A stretch of 37,854 bases of DNA from Deltaproteobacteria bacterium RBG_16_49_23 (GTDB lineage: Bacteria; Desulfobacterota; BSN033; UBA1163), in NCBI GenBank assembly GCA_001798855.1, contig MGQQ01000170.1:1-37854 (forward strand). Reading direction: 5' to 3'. Below are positions 1 through 7,739 of this stretch, piece after piece. Numbering within the stretch: the first letter of the stretch is position 1; the number at the start of each line of letters is the position of its first letter. Both the position numbers and the translations under genes were made by a program. A model generated the notes under the pieces. The model was not told where the DNA came from. It saw only the letters and a program-made list of their open reading frames with translations, and searched no databases.

Positions 1-87
1 AAAGTTTCTTCCATTGTCCATCTCAAAATAATCCTCTCACCCTTGGTGAGGGAGGGTGGCTTGGGAGTGAAAGGGGGAGGGAGAACG

Positions 88-945
88 ATGGAAATCAAAA
101 AGATTTGTGTGCTGGGGGCGGGTTTGATGGGAGCCGGGATTGCCCAGGTCTCTGCAGAGGCAGGTTTTGATGTCTCGATGAGGGATATCGAGGCCCGTTT
201 TGTGCAGGGCGGCCTCAACATCATTCAAAAAAATTACGAGCGGGCCATCAACAAAGGAAAGATGACAAAGGAGAAGGCCGACGCACTCCTGTCCAAAGTG
301 AACGGGACCGTCGATATCGTTGAAGCTGTAAAAAGGGCGGAGGTCGTAATTGAAGCAGTGATCGAGAATATGGAACTCAAAAAGGAGGTCTATCGGGAGC
401 TGGATCAGATCTGTCCGAAAGAGACGATCTTAACCTCCAATACATCGGGGCTTTCGATTACGGAAATCGCTTCTGTCACCCGGAGGCCCGATAAGGTCAT
501 CGGCATGCACTTTTTTAATCCTGTTCCGGCAATGAAACTGGTTGAGATTATAAAAGGCCAGTCCACCTCCGAGGAGACCTATCAGATCATCAAAACCTTA
601 TCTGAGAAATTAGGGAAAGTACCTGTCTTGGTGAATGAGGCGCCTGGTTTTGTTGTGAACCGCATCTTCGTTCCCATGATTAATGAGGCCATCTTTGTCC
701 TTCAGGAGGGAATTGCATCAGCCGAGGATATTGACCAGGCAATGGTCCTCGGAGTGAATCACCCGATGGGCCCCTTAGCGCTTGCTGACCTGATCGGGCT
801 TGATACGCTCCTGATGGTTCAGGAGAATCTCTACAAAGAGTTCGGAGACTCGAAGTACCGGCCCTGTTCCCTGCTCCGCAAGATGGTCCGTGCAGGGCAG
901 TTAGGAAGAAAGAGCGGGAAGGGATTCTACGATTACACAACATAG
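88..945 (+). CDS. hbd: 3-hydroxyacyl-CoA (3-hydroxybutyryl-CoA) dehydrogenase
   Basis: Oxidises a 3-hydroxyacyl-CoA to the 3-oxoacyl-CoA with NAD(P) (or the reverse), the third step of beta-oxidation or of butyrate-type pathways, in the cytoplasm. The 285-residue product has the usual length for a stand-alone enzyme. Visible are the N-terminal Rossmann loop [11 protein letters not shown], the [12 protein letters not shown] segment, the catalytic-histidine motif GMHFFNP and the C-terminal helical domain ending [11 protein letters not shown]. An ATG at 43 is also in frame, but the 15 extra residues are translated repeat sequence; the ATG at 88 follows a GGGAGGGAG ribosome site and begins at the conserved strand. 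It lies upstream of a Liv importer, acyl-CoA synthetases and a thiolase, which fits carboxylate degradation. Substrate chain length cannot be read from the sequence. Confidence 0.93.
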   Translation: MEIKKICVLGAGLMGAGIAQVSAEAGFDVSMRDIEARFVQGGLNIIQKNYERAINKGKMTKEKADALLSKVNGTVDIVEAVKRAEVVIEAVIENMELKKEVYRELDQICPKETILTSNTSGLSITEIASVTRRPDKVIGMHFFNPVPAMKLVEIIKGQSTSEETYQIIKTLSEKLGKVPVLVNEAPGFVVNRIFVPMINEAIFVLQEGIASAEDIDQAMVLGVNHPMGPLALADLIGLDTLLMVQENLYKEFGDSKYRPCSLLRKMVRAGQLGRKSGKGFYDYTT

Positions 946-966
946 GCTGCGCACTCCATTTTTAAA

Positions 967-995
967 TTGACAAAGGGTTTTTAAACTGCTAAAAA
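967..995 (+). promoter_or_regulatory. Candidate sigma-70 promoter of the first Liv operon
   Basis: TTGACA (967-972) is followed after 17 bp by TAAAAA (990-995; 4 of 6 match the -10 consensus). It lies 108 bp before the binding-protein gene. The same stretch contains an inverted repeat (GGGTTTTT / AAAAACCC, about 975-999) covering the spacer and -10. It lacks a trailing T-tract, so it is more likely an operator or leader hairpin than a terminator of hbd. Prediction only. Confidence 0.45.
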
Positions 996-1102
996 ACCCG
1001 TTATTCATTTATGAGAGGAGGTGAACAAAACAGCTACCTTAAAATAGTCTATTCTATGACCGGCTTATTAATCGTCAGACATTTTTCAAAGGAGGTGGGA
1101 GA

Positions 1103-2422
1103 ATGAAGAAAAAGATATTGTTTATGATCCTGACAATGGGAATGTTAACGTGTTTTTTACTAACTTCTGCACTGACCGCAACTGCTCAACCACCCGCAAA
1201 GCCAGCCGCAGCTGGGAAACCCATCATCATTGGAGTGCCGACTTCATTATATACTCCCTTTGGAAGGGATGGACTGAAGGCCGTAAACCTCGCTGTGGAG
1301 GAAGTCAACGCCAAAGGAGGAGTCTTGGTAGGGAAAGAAAAGCGACCATTCAAAGTGGTCGTAACGGATACGAGAGACGGTGAACCTGCAACTCCTACCC
1401 ATGACGCCCTGATGGCCTATGAAAAATTACTCCTGGAGCAGAAACCGCATGCCGTGTTGATCGCTCCTTTCCGTTCCGAAGCCCTGATTGCGAGCATGGA
1501 TCTGGTGGCGAAGTACAAAGTCCCACAGATTCATACCATTGCTCAGACTCCTGCATTTCAGAGGCAATTTAGAACTGATCCAGAAAAGTATAAATATCTG
1601 TTTCGCGTGACCACGGACGCCACTGTTCCCGGGATGTATATATCCCGGGCTCTGGATCTTCTTAAGAAAGAGTTCAACCTCGAAAATCTCTATATTCTTT
1701 ACCAAGATACCCTGTGGGCCAAGGCATTTGCAGATGTTGTGAAGAAACATGGCCAGGAAACCGGCTGGAAAGAAGTGGGCTATGATGCCTATGCAGCGGG
1801 CGCCTCCGATTTCTCGCCCGGACTGACGAAGGCGAAGGAAGGAAAGGCCCAAGTCATTGCCATGATGTGGGATGTTCCACTCGGCGCCGGCATCTTTGCC
1901 AAACAATATGTTGCCATGCAGGTGCCTGCTCTTCTTGTAGGGTTTATCCCGCCCATGGGTTCTCCGGCAGCGGTGAGGGCTGTAGGTCCTGAGGTTGAAT
2001 ACAGCATCACGGTCGAGTTTCCGGTTGGAGCGTCATTGCCACTGAAGAAACTACCGAAGACCTTGGAGTTCCTCGACAAGTTTAAGAAGAAATATAAAGA
2101 TCTTCCCGAACCACCCGCCGTGAACTCATCCGCCTACGATTCGGTTTTTATTCTAGCCCAGGCGATTGAACGGGCAGGGACTCTTGATGCGGATAAGCTC
2201 GTGACCGCGCTGGAGCAGACCGACTATAAGGGGGTTTCCGGAAGAATAAGATTCAACAAGGAGCAACACACAGCAATATTTGGCGATAAGGATCCCAATG
2301 AGACAGGCGTCGCAGTCGTATTTCAGTGGCAGAAGGATAAAGCAGGAACACTTACAAGAGTTCCTATCTATCCGGACTTTGTGGCAGAGGGGAAAGTAAT
2401 GCTTCCTCCATGGATGAAATAG
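1103..2422 (+). CDS. Liv-type ABC transporter substrate-binding protein
   Basis: Periplasmic binding protein that would capture the substrate for the LivHMGF importer encoded directly downstream. The 439-residue product starts with a signal peptide (basic MKKK, hydrophobic stretch about 5-25, likely cleavage after ATA near residue 28). The type I periplasmic-binding fold (Peripl_BP_6, HAAT family) follows, beginning IIIGVPTSLYTPFGRDGLKAVNLAVEEVNAKGG. There is no lipobox, so the protein is probably soluble in the periplasm. The start is set by a strong AAAGGAGGTGGGAGA site. The family binds leucine-type amino acids but also aromatic acids, amides and other carboxylates; the flanking acyl-CoA synthetases make a carboxylic acid more likely here. 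That substrate is an inference. Confidence 0.92.
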   Translation: MKKKILFMILTMGMLTCFLLTSALTATAQPPAKPAAAGKPIIIGVPTSLYTPFGRDGLKAVNLAVEEVNAKGGVLVGKEKRPFKVVVTDTRDGEPATPTHDALMAYEKLLLEQKPHAVLIAPFRSEALIASMDLVAKYKVPQIHTIAQTPAFQRQFRTDPEKYKYLFRVTTDATVPGMYISRALDLLKKEFNLENLYILYQDTLWAKAFADVVKKHGQETGWKEVGYDAYAAGASDFSPGLTKAKEGKAQVIAMMWDVPLGAGIFAKQYVAMQVPALLVGFIPPMGSPAAVRAVGPEVEYSITVEFPVGASLPLKKLPKTLEFLDKFKKKYKDLPEPPAVNSSAYDSVFILAQAIERAGTLDADKLVTALEQTDYKGVSGRIRFNKEQHTAIFGDKDPNETGVAVVFQWQKDKAGTLTRVPIYPDFVAEGKVMLPPWMK

Positions 2423-2506
2423 AATAAAAATCCCCCACTCTTCCTTTGCGACACCGTCTCGATAGAGGGGTGGGGGAATAAGTTTTCTCAGGTTCAAGAG
2501 GGGGAC

Positions 2507-3373
2507 ATGTCTCTTCTCATCTATGGTACGATAACAAGTATCATTTTAGCTCTATATGCCGCGGGGTTCAGTCTCGCTTATGGGATTAGCGGATTGGCCA
2601 ATTTTGCCCATGGCGCCCTTTATATTCTCACCGGATATTCGGTCTGGACATTTCTGAATCAGATCGGACTTCCTTACTTCCTTTCAGCCTTGCTCTCTGT
2701 GATCATCATCGGTTTTCTCGGATTTGCTCTTTATTGGGGGCTTTTGCTCCGGGTTCGAGGGGTTCCGCTTGCCGAACTCATTGTTACTTTTGCGGCAGGA
2801 ATAGCGATTTTAGAATTATTAATGTGGAAAGGTTTTTACGGGATTCAATATAGCCTTCCCCTTTTTGTAAGAGGAGGTGTGAAGTTAGGGGGGGTCGCCG
2901 TAGATTATCAGCGGCTTTTTGTCATCGGGACCGGAATCGTTCTGGTTGTCCTTCTCTATCTCTTTGTTCATCATACCAAGATCGGGTTAGCCTTCAGGGG
3001 AATGGCCCAGAATGAACGTACGGCCCTTTCCGTGGGGATTGAGTCGGATTGGATCGGGTCGCTCAGTTTAGCCGCAGGGTCAGCATTAGCCGCGGTAGCT
3101 GCCGTGGTCGTCCTTCCATTGGGCGTGATGGAATCAGCCATCGGGTATGAGGTGCTCATCTACGCCCTTGCCGTTGCAATCATCGGCGGATTAGAGAGCA
3201 CCCCGGGGATGATTCTGGGAAGCTTCATTATCGGATTTGGTCAGGTCGCTACCGCGAAGTATCTCGGCCCTAAATGGATGATCATCGTCCCATTGGTCGC
3301 CATTATCCTGGTTTTGGCGGTCAGACCTTCCGGTTTATTTGGTCAATTCAAGGAGCTGGAAGAAAGGATTTAG
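2507..3373 (+). CDS. livH: Branched-chain-type ABC transporter permease LivH
   Basis: One of two inner-membrane permeases of the importer. The 288-residue product is almost wholly hydrophobic, with about eight predicted membrane segments and the LivH hallmarks YGISGLANFAHGALY near residue 25 and the late cytoplasmic segment AIIGGLESTPGMILGSFIIG that contacts the ATPases. The GAGGGGG ribosome site supports the ATG at 2507. The next permease begins two bases after this stop, so the two are translationally linked. The gap before it (2423-2506) holds an inverted repeat of the ATCCCCCACTC / GAGGGGTGGGGGAT type. Confidence 0.93.
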   Translation: MSLLIYGTITSIILALYAAGFSLAYGISGLANFAHGALYILTGYSVWTFLNQIGLPYFLSALLSVIIIGFLGFALYWGLLLRVRGVPLAELIVTFAAGIAILELLMWKGFYGIQYSLPLFVRGGVKLGGVAVDYQRLFVIGTGIVLVVLLYLFVHHTKIGLAFRGMAQNERTALSVGIESDWIGSLSLAAGSALAAVAAVVVLPLGVMESAIGYEVLIYALAVAIIGGLESTPGMILGSFIIGFGQVATAKYLGPKWMIIVPLVAIILVLAVRPSGLFGQFKELEERI

Positions 3374-3374
3374 G

Positions 3375-4391
3375 GTGGCTGAAATCGAAGCAAGGTACCG
3401 TAAGAAGAGGTTGGACCGGGGGATCAAAGCAAGAGCGGACACCATTTTTGCCATTGCTTCCCGCAGGGAAATACTCTATCTGATTCTCCCCAGAGTTTTG
3501 CCTGTCATCCTATTACTTTCTTTGCCCTTCCTATTACCCGTCTACTGGGGGAAGGTTCTCGTTTATGCCTGCATTTATGGCCTGCTTGCCCTGAGCTGGG
3601 ATTTTTTGGCTGCCTGTGGATTATTTTCTCTTGGACAGGCTTTCTTTTTAGGGATCGGAGCTTATATTGCCGGTGGACTGAGTTACTACTTTCATTGGTC
3701 TCCTTTCATTACCTTGCCCATTGCAACGATTGGCGGCGGGGTGATCTCCGCCGCATTGCTATCGCCTGTCGTAAGACTCAGGGGAGTTTATTTTGCCATG
3801 GTCACCTTGATGCTTCCCATGCTCTTCATGAAGATGATCGAGACTACGGGACTGCTTGGAGGCACCCACGGACTTTCCGCCCTCAAGCCCTTTCCGGCAG
3901 GATGGACGGGGACTTATTTAGTGATCGGCCTTTTTTGGGTATGCCTTTTTCTCTTCCGAAGGATCATCAACGAAGATTATGGCCTGGTTCTGAGGGCGAT
4001 TCGAGACGATGATCGAGCGGTGATGAGCGCTGCGATCAATATCTACTGGCGGAAAATTCAGGCCTTGTTCATCGCTGGAGCAGTGGGGTCCTTTGCCGGC
4101 GCCTTTATGACCCATCATTATCAGTTTGTGGGCATGAGCGCCTTTGCCCTGGACTTTTCCATCTTGCCCGTCGCCGCTGTTACTCTGGGTGGACCGGGAA
4201 CGTTTGCAGGCGCCGCTTTAGGCAGTATGATTCTGGTGCCCCTCTCGGAGGCCCTGAGAGCCCTGGGAGGGATGAGAATGGCGATCTACTGTGTGATCCT
4301 GATTTTGAGCGTGATTGCGTTGCCGGAGGGTATTTTCCATTATATCGAGCGAAAGTACCACCAGTTCGAAAAGTTGGTCAGGGTGGGATAG
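3375..4391 (+). CDS. livM: Branched-chain-type ABC transporter permease LivM
   Basis: Second permease subunit, 338 residues, with a hydrophilic basic N-terminus (about 30 residues) and roughly nine membrane segments. Family landmarks are LLALSWDFLAACGLFSLGQAFFLGIGAY (about 65-92) and the ATPase-contact region VAAVTLGGPGTFAGAALGS. The chosen start is GTG at 3375, one base after the livH stop, with AAAGGA six bases upstream. An in-frame ATG at 3339 would overlap livH by 35 bases and has no ribosome site. The stop is one base before the livG ATG, so livH-livM-livG form a tight block. Confidence 0.9.
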   Translation: MAEIEARYRKKRLDRGIKARADTIFAIASRREILYLILPRVLPVILLLSLPFLLPVYWGKVLVYACIYGLLALSWDFLAACGLFSLGQAFFLGIGAYIAGGLSYYFHWSPFITLPIATIGGGVISAALLSPVVRLRGVYFAMVTLMLPMLFMKMIETTGLLGGTHGLSALKPFPAGWTGTYLVIGLFWVCLFLFRRIINEDYGLVLRAIRDDDRAVMSAAINIYWRKIQALFIAGAVGSFAGAFMTHHYQFVGMSAFALDFSILPVAAVTLGGPGTFAGAALGSMILVPLSEALRALGGMRMAIYCVILILSVIALPEGIFHYIERKYHQFEKLVRVG

Positions 4392-4392
4392 G

Positions 4393-5151
4393 ATGAAAGG
4401 CGAGGAGATTTTAAAGGTTGAGAGCCTGAGCAAACATTTTGGCGGGGTTCAAGCCATCCTCGACTTTGGTTTCTTGCTCCGCAAGGGAGAATTTCTGGGA
4501 GTGATCGGACCCAATGGATCCGGGAAAACCACCCTTGTCAATCTGATCACCGGTTTTGTAAAACCTAATTCAGGAAAGGTCATCTTTCAGGGGAAAGATA
4601 TTACAGGCAAGATGCCCTATACCATCGCCGCTCTCGGTATTGTTCGCACGTTTCAGATGGTGAGGCTCTTTTATAATCTTCCCGCTTACAAGAATCTTAT
4701 TATTCCTTTATCCTCCACCCGTGTTAAAAAACTGAGGGGGGGGGAATATGGCGAAAGGGATGATGTGGCCGTCGACCTGTTGGATGATATGGGATTTGAG
4801 CGGGATTCCTTTGTTCCCTATAAATTAGCGGGTAGCCTTCCCCACGGGTATCTGAAGCGTCTCGATCTTGCCCGGGCAATGGCGCTTCGTCCGGATTTAT
4901 TGATCCTCGATGAGCTCTTCTCCGGTATGGCTATGTCCGAGGTTGCCAGTACTCTCCCCCTGATTGAAAAATTTCATGAAGAAGGATTGACGATCATCAT
5001 GATCGAACATAGATTGAAGGAGCTTTTCCGTGTTGTGGACCGGGTGATGGTATTGAACTTTGGTCAGAAGATCGCGGAGGGTTCGCCACAAGAGGTGATG
5101 AACACCGAGGAAGTGAGGAAGGCCTATCTGGGAACCGAGGTGGAAGGGTAG
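4393..5151 (+). CDS. livG: Liv-type ABC transporter ATPase LivG, with degenerate signature
   Basis: Cytoplasmic ATPase subunit energising import, 252 residues from the ATG at 4393; an upstream in-frame ATG at 4315 lies inside livM and is unlikely. Walker A is GPNGSGKTT (39-47), the Q-loop glutamine is in RTFQMV and the H-loop is IIMIEH. Two motifs deviate from the family: the signature reads LPHGYLKRLD (149-158) instead of LSYGxQRRLE, and Walker B reads LLILDEL (169-175), with Leu for the usual Pro after the catalytic Glu174. The Glu is kept, so the site may still hydrolyse ATP. LivG/LivF normally form a heterodimer with the livF product encoded 137 bp downstream. Confidence 0.9.
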   Translation: MKGEEILKVESLSKHFGGVQAILDFGFLLRKGEFLGVIGPNGSGKTTLVNLITGFVKPNSGKVIFQGKDITGKMPYTIAALGIVRTFQMVRLFYNLPAYKNLIIPLSSTRVKKLRGGEYGERDDVAVDLLDDMGFERDSFVPYKLAGSLPHGYLKRLDLARAMALRPDLLILDELFSGMAMSEVASTLPLIEKFHEEGLTIIMIEHRLKELFRVVDRVMVLNFGQKIAEGSPQEVMNTEEVRKAYLGTEVEG

Positions 5152-5155
5152 GAGA

Positions 5156-5265
5156 AACGATGAACGATGCACAATGAACGATGAACTAATGGAAACAAAA
5201 CATGGAGACAAAAAAATAATCCCCCCTTGCCCCCCTTTAGCAAAGAGGGGGATGGGGGGATTTGA
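5156..5265 (+). repeat. Intergenic word repeat plus C/G-rich hairpin between livG and livF
   Basis: About 30 bp reiterate the words ATGAACGATG / CAATGAACG (5156-5186). A C-rich/G-rich hairpin follows (about 5219-5265: CCCCCCTTTAGCAAAGAGGGGG core). Both types recur elsewhere in the window (33.1 and 33.6 kb for the word; 9.3, 11.2, 23.9, 27.7 and 33.2 kb for the hairpin). They split an otherwise tight livG-livF pair. Function unknown. Confidence 0.75.
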
Positions 5266-5288
5266 AAAATATTTTATGAGCCAAAAGA

Positions 5289-6041
5289 ATGGAGAAGATG
5301 CTGGAAGTTAAAAACCTGATGGTCTTTTTTGAGAATGCCCTCGCCCTCAATGATTTCAGTATGGCAGTGGAAAGAGGGGAAATTGTCGGCGTCCTCGGAT
5401 CCAACAGCGCCGGAAAGACCACCTTGATGAATACGATTTCGGGCTTAATCCTTGATATGAAGAAAAAAGAGGAACGGAGAGGCGGGGAGAGGATCAGCGT
5501 CCTCGGAGAATTGAAGTTTGAAGGGGAGGATATCCTGAATAAGAAGCCGAGTGAACGGGTGAAAAAAGGAATTGTCCTCAGCAGGGAGAGGCACCCCATT
5601 TTCCGCGATAGCGATGTTGTGGAAAATCTGAAAATCGCCGGATATCTGCACAAAAGACATGAGGTCAAGGAAAGAATCGACCTTACATTCAAACTCTTTC
5701 CCCATCTGCAAGGAATGAAAAAGAGAAAAGCGGGGTTGATGAGCGGAGGGGAGCAGCAGATGCTCGCCATCGGCATCGCACTGGTCGCCAAGCCCCGGCT
5801 CCTGCTCATGGATGAACCCCTGCTTGGATTGAGTCCCATGCTTCAGGCAGACCTCGTCAGAGCGATTAAGAATATTCGGCTGGCAGGGATCACCGTGCTG
5901 GTGACCGAACAATTTGCGAGAACCCTTCTGCCGATCATCGACCGGGGATATGTGATCGAAAACGGAATGCTTGTCTTTGAAGGTTCGAGACAAGAGCTAT
6001 TTGATAACCCTGAAGTCAAATCAGCCTATCTGGGGATCTAA
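5289..6041 (+). CDS. livF: Liv-type ABC transporter ATPase LivF
   Basis: Second ATPase of the importer, 250 residues. Walker A is GSNSAGKTT (Ser in place of the usual fourth-position Gly, consensus still met), the signature is LMSGGEQQMLAIG and Walker B is RLLLMDEPLLGLSP; the C-terminus has the typical LFDNPEVKSAYLGI ending. A charged stretch (KKKEERRGGERISVLG, about residues 58-73) makes the loop before the second beta-strand some 14 residues longer than in a compact LivF. Translation may begin at 5289 or at the ATG at 5298, which starts the conserved strand MLEVKN. The preceding 137 bp carry repeats, so co-transcription with livG is likely but not proven. Confidence 0.9.
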   Translation: MEKMLEVKNLMVFFENALALNDFSMAVERGEIVGVLGSNSAGKTTLMNTISGLILDMKKKEERRGGERISVLGELKFEGEDILNKKPSERVKKGIVLSRERHPIFRDSDVVENLKIAGYLHKRHEVKERIDLTFKLFPHLQGMKKRKAGLMSGGEQQMLAIGIALVAKPRLLLMDEPLLGLSPMLQADLVRAIKNIRLAGITVLVTEQFARTLLPIIDRGYVIENGMLVFEGSRQELFDNPEVKSAYLGI

Positions 6042-6047
6042 ACTACC

Positions 6048-6074
6048 GGCATAGAGCAAAGCGCATAGGGCATG
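6048..6074 (+). repeat. Word repeat containing the start codon of the next gene
   Basis: GGCATAGAGC, AAAGCGCATAG and GGGCATGG are imperfect reiterations of a GCATAG-type word. The ATG of the following acyl-CoA synthetase (6072) is inside the last copy, and no Shine-Dalgarno sequence is visible. The ten bases GGCATAGAGC recur exactly at 37581-37590 beside the release-factor-like gene. Confidence 0.65.
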
Positions 6075-7739
6075 GCATCCGTGGAACTGCTTAGCGATAC
6101 CATTTATGGATCTTTTGAAGAAGCAGCGGAAAGAAATCCCGGTAAGCCGGCGCTCATCTTTCTTGGGGAGAGTTATTCTTATTCCGAGCTGAAAGAGATG
6201 GTCCTGCACTTTGCCGCTTCCTTACATCGATTAGGGATTGGGGAAGATGACCGTATTATTTTGAATCTTTATAATCTTCCTCAAACGATCATCGCCTGGT
6301 TAGCCCTTCAACGTCTTGGTGTGATTCCTATCCTCGTGGCTCCTGTTTATACGGCTGAGGACCTCAAGTTTCTGGCCAGAGACAGTGGAGCTGAGACGAT
6401 TGTGTGCATGGATACAAACCTCAGGTATGTGGTCGAGATTCTCCCCGAGACCCCGTTAAAAAGAGTCATCGTAACCAATATGATCGATCTTGTTCCCTGG
6501 TGGAAGAGGCTGATCAGCAGAGGATTTGATCGTGTTCCGAAGGGGAAGATTCCTCTGGGAAAAGACTTTTTCTCTTTTATTCATCTCTTAAAGGAAGGCC
6601 GTCCGTCCTCTCTCCCTCCTTTCCAAAAGGGGGAGGAGGGCAGAACAGCCCTCATGCTTTACACGGGTGGCACCACGGGTTTTCCAAAAGGGGTTCCTCT
6701 TTCAGAAACGTATTTTCTCATCAGAGCGCTCGAGTGGAGGAGGGCAAGTGAGGGAGTCACCCCGTTAGGAGAATGTATTACGGCGCTCTCCGCTCCTCTT
6801 TATCATATCATCGGCGAGATGGATGCTCTGTCCCCTTTGATTATCGGCGGAGAGACGATCATCCTGCTGCCCCGGGTGGTTCTGGATGCTTTGTTCGATC
6901 ACATTCAACGATATCATGCCACCAACATGTTTGCCGTCCCCGCCATGTACCGGATGATACTGGAACATGACCGGGTCGATACCTATGATTTCAGTTCGCT
7001 TCGATATTGTGGAACAGGGGGCGATGCCATGCCCGCGGAAGTGGGCAATCGATGGTTGAAAAAATTTAACATCCCTTTATACCAGGGCTATGGAGCCACA
7101 GAACTGTGCGGGGCGATCTCCCTCTCTTATGCCAAAGATGGAATTCCACCGGAGGGTTCGGCAGGAAAGATTGTGCATACAGACCGATTTAAACTGGTGG
7201 ATCCGGAAACCCTTAAGGAGGTCCCGCCCGGTGAGCCGGGAGAATTATTAGGAACTTGTGACCATGCCGTAAAAGCTTACTGGAATAAACCTGAGGAGAC
7301 AACAGAATGTTTTTTAAATATGGATGGGGAGATCTGGTATCGAACAAAAGACATCGTCCGGGTGGATGAGAACCAGTGGCTCTTTTTCATGGACCGCTCC
7401 GTGGATATGATCAAACATAAAGGGTATCGTATCGCCGCGGCTGAAGTGGAAAGAATACTCCAGGCGCATCATGCAGTGCTTGCCGCCTGTGTGGTGGGCA
7501 TTCCGGATGCAGGTGTCGGAGAGCGCGTCAAGGCCTTTGTGGTTCTCAAAACAGATGTCAGAGGGGTCAGTAGTTACGAACTCATGAAGTGGTGCCGGGA
7601 TCGGTTGGCTCCCTACAAGGTTCCTACCTACATTGAATTCCGGGATATGTTGCCCAAATCGAAGGTGGGGAAAATGTTGAGGCGTGAAATGAGGGAAGGG
7701 GAACGAAGAAAACTTTGGGAGGAGGGGGAAAAAGAATGA
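6072..7739 (+). CDS. AMP-forming acyl-CoA synthetase (ligase)
   Basis: Activates a carboxylic acid with ATP and CoA, probably the acid imported by the preceding transporter. The 555-residue product has all ANL-family motifs: P-loop YTGGTTGFPKG (197-207), YQGYGATELCG, the A7-A8 region WYRTKDIVRVDENQWLFFMDRS followed by KGYRIAAAEVE, and the C-terminal PKSKVGKMLRRE with the catalytic lysine. Residues about 177-191 (RPSSLPPFQKGEEGR) look like translated intergenic repeat placed just before the P-loop. The start ATG lies in a word repeat without a ribosome site, but MASVELLSDTIYGSFEEAA is a normal family N-terminus. The stop overlaps the next start (ATGA). Exact substrate unknown; aryl, branched or medium-chain acids are all possible. 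Confidence 0.9.
   Translation: MASVELLSDTIYGSFEEAAERNPGKPALIFLGESYSYSELKEMVLHFAASLHRLGIGEDDRIILNLYNLPQTIIAWLALQRLGVIPILVAPVYTAEDLKFLARDSGAETIVCMDTNLRYVVEILPETPLKRVIVTNMIDLVPWWKRLISRGFDRVPKGKIPLGKDFFSFIHLLKEGRPSSLPPFQKGEEGRTALMLYTGGTTGFPKGVPLSETYFLIRALEWRRASEGVTPLGECITALSAPLYHIIGEMDALSPLIIGGETIILLPRVVLDALFDHIQRYHATNMFAVPAMYRMILEHDRVDTYDFSSLRYCGTGGDAMPAEVGNRWLKKFNIPLYQGYGATELCGAISLSYAKDGIPPEGSAGKIVHTDRFKLVDPETLKEVPPGEPGELLGTCDHAVKAYWNKPEETTECFLNMDGEIWYRTKDIVRVDENQWLFFMDRSVDMIKHKGYRIAAAEVERILQAHHAVLAACVVGIPDAGVGERVKAFVVLKTDVRGVSSYELMKWCRDRLAPYKVPTYIEFRDMLPKSKVGKMLRREMREGERRKLWEEGEKE
6600..6646 (+). repeat. Intragenic copy of the C/G-rich hairpin repeat
   Basis: Inside the acyl-CoA synthetase gene, CTCCCTCCTTTCC is followed at once by AAAAGGGGGAGGAG, the same layout as the intergenic hairpins (for example 11192-11232, where CTCCCTTTGGCAAAGGGAGG is seen). 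It is read through in frame as SLPPFQKGEEG, between the linker and the P-loop. Confidence 0.6.

Noticed and set aside
975-999. Terminator after hbd
   Set aside because: A hairpin exists, but no T-tract follows and it overlaps the promoter of the next gene.
5237-5993. Long open frames antisense to livF
   Set aside because: Overlap the well-supported ATPase and show no family motifs.
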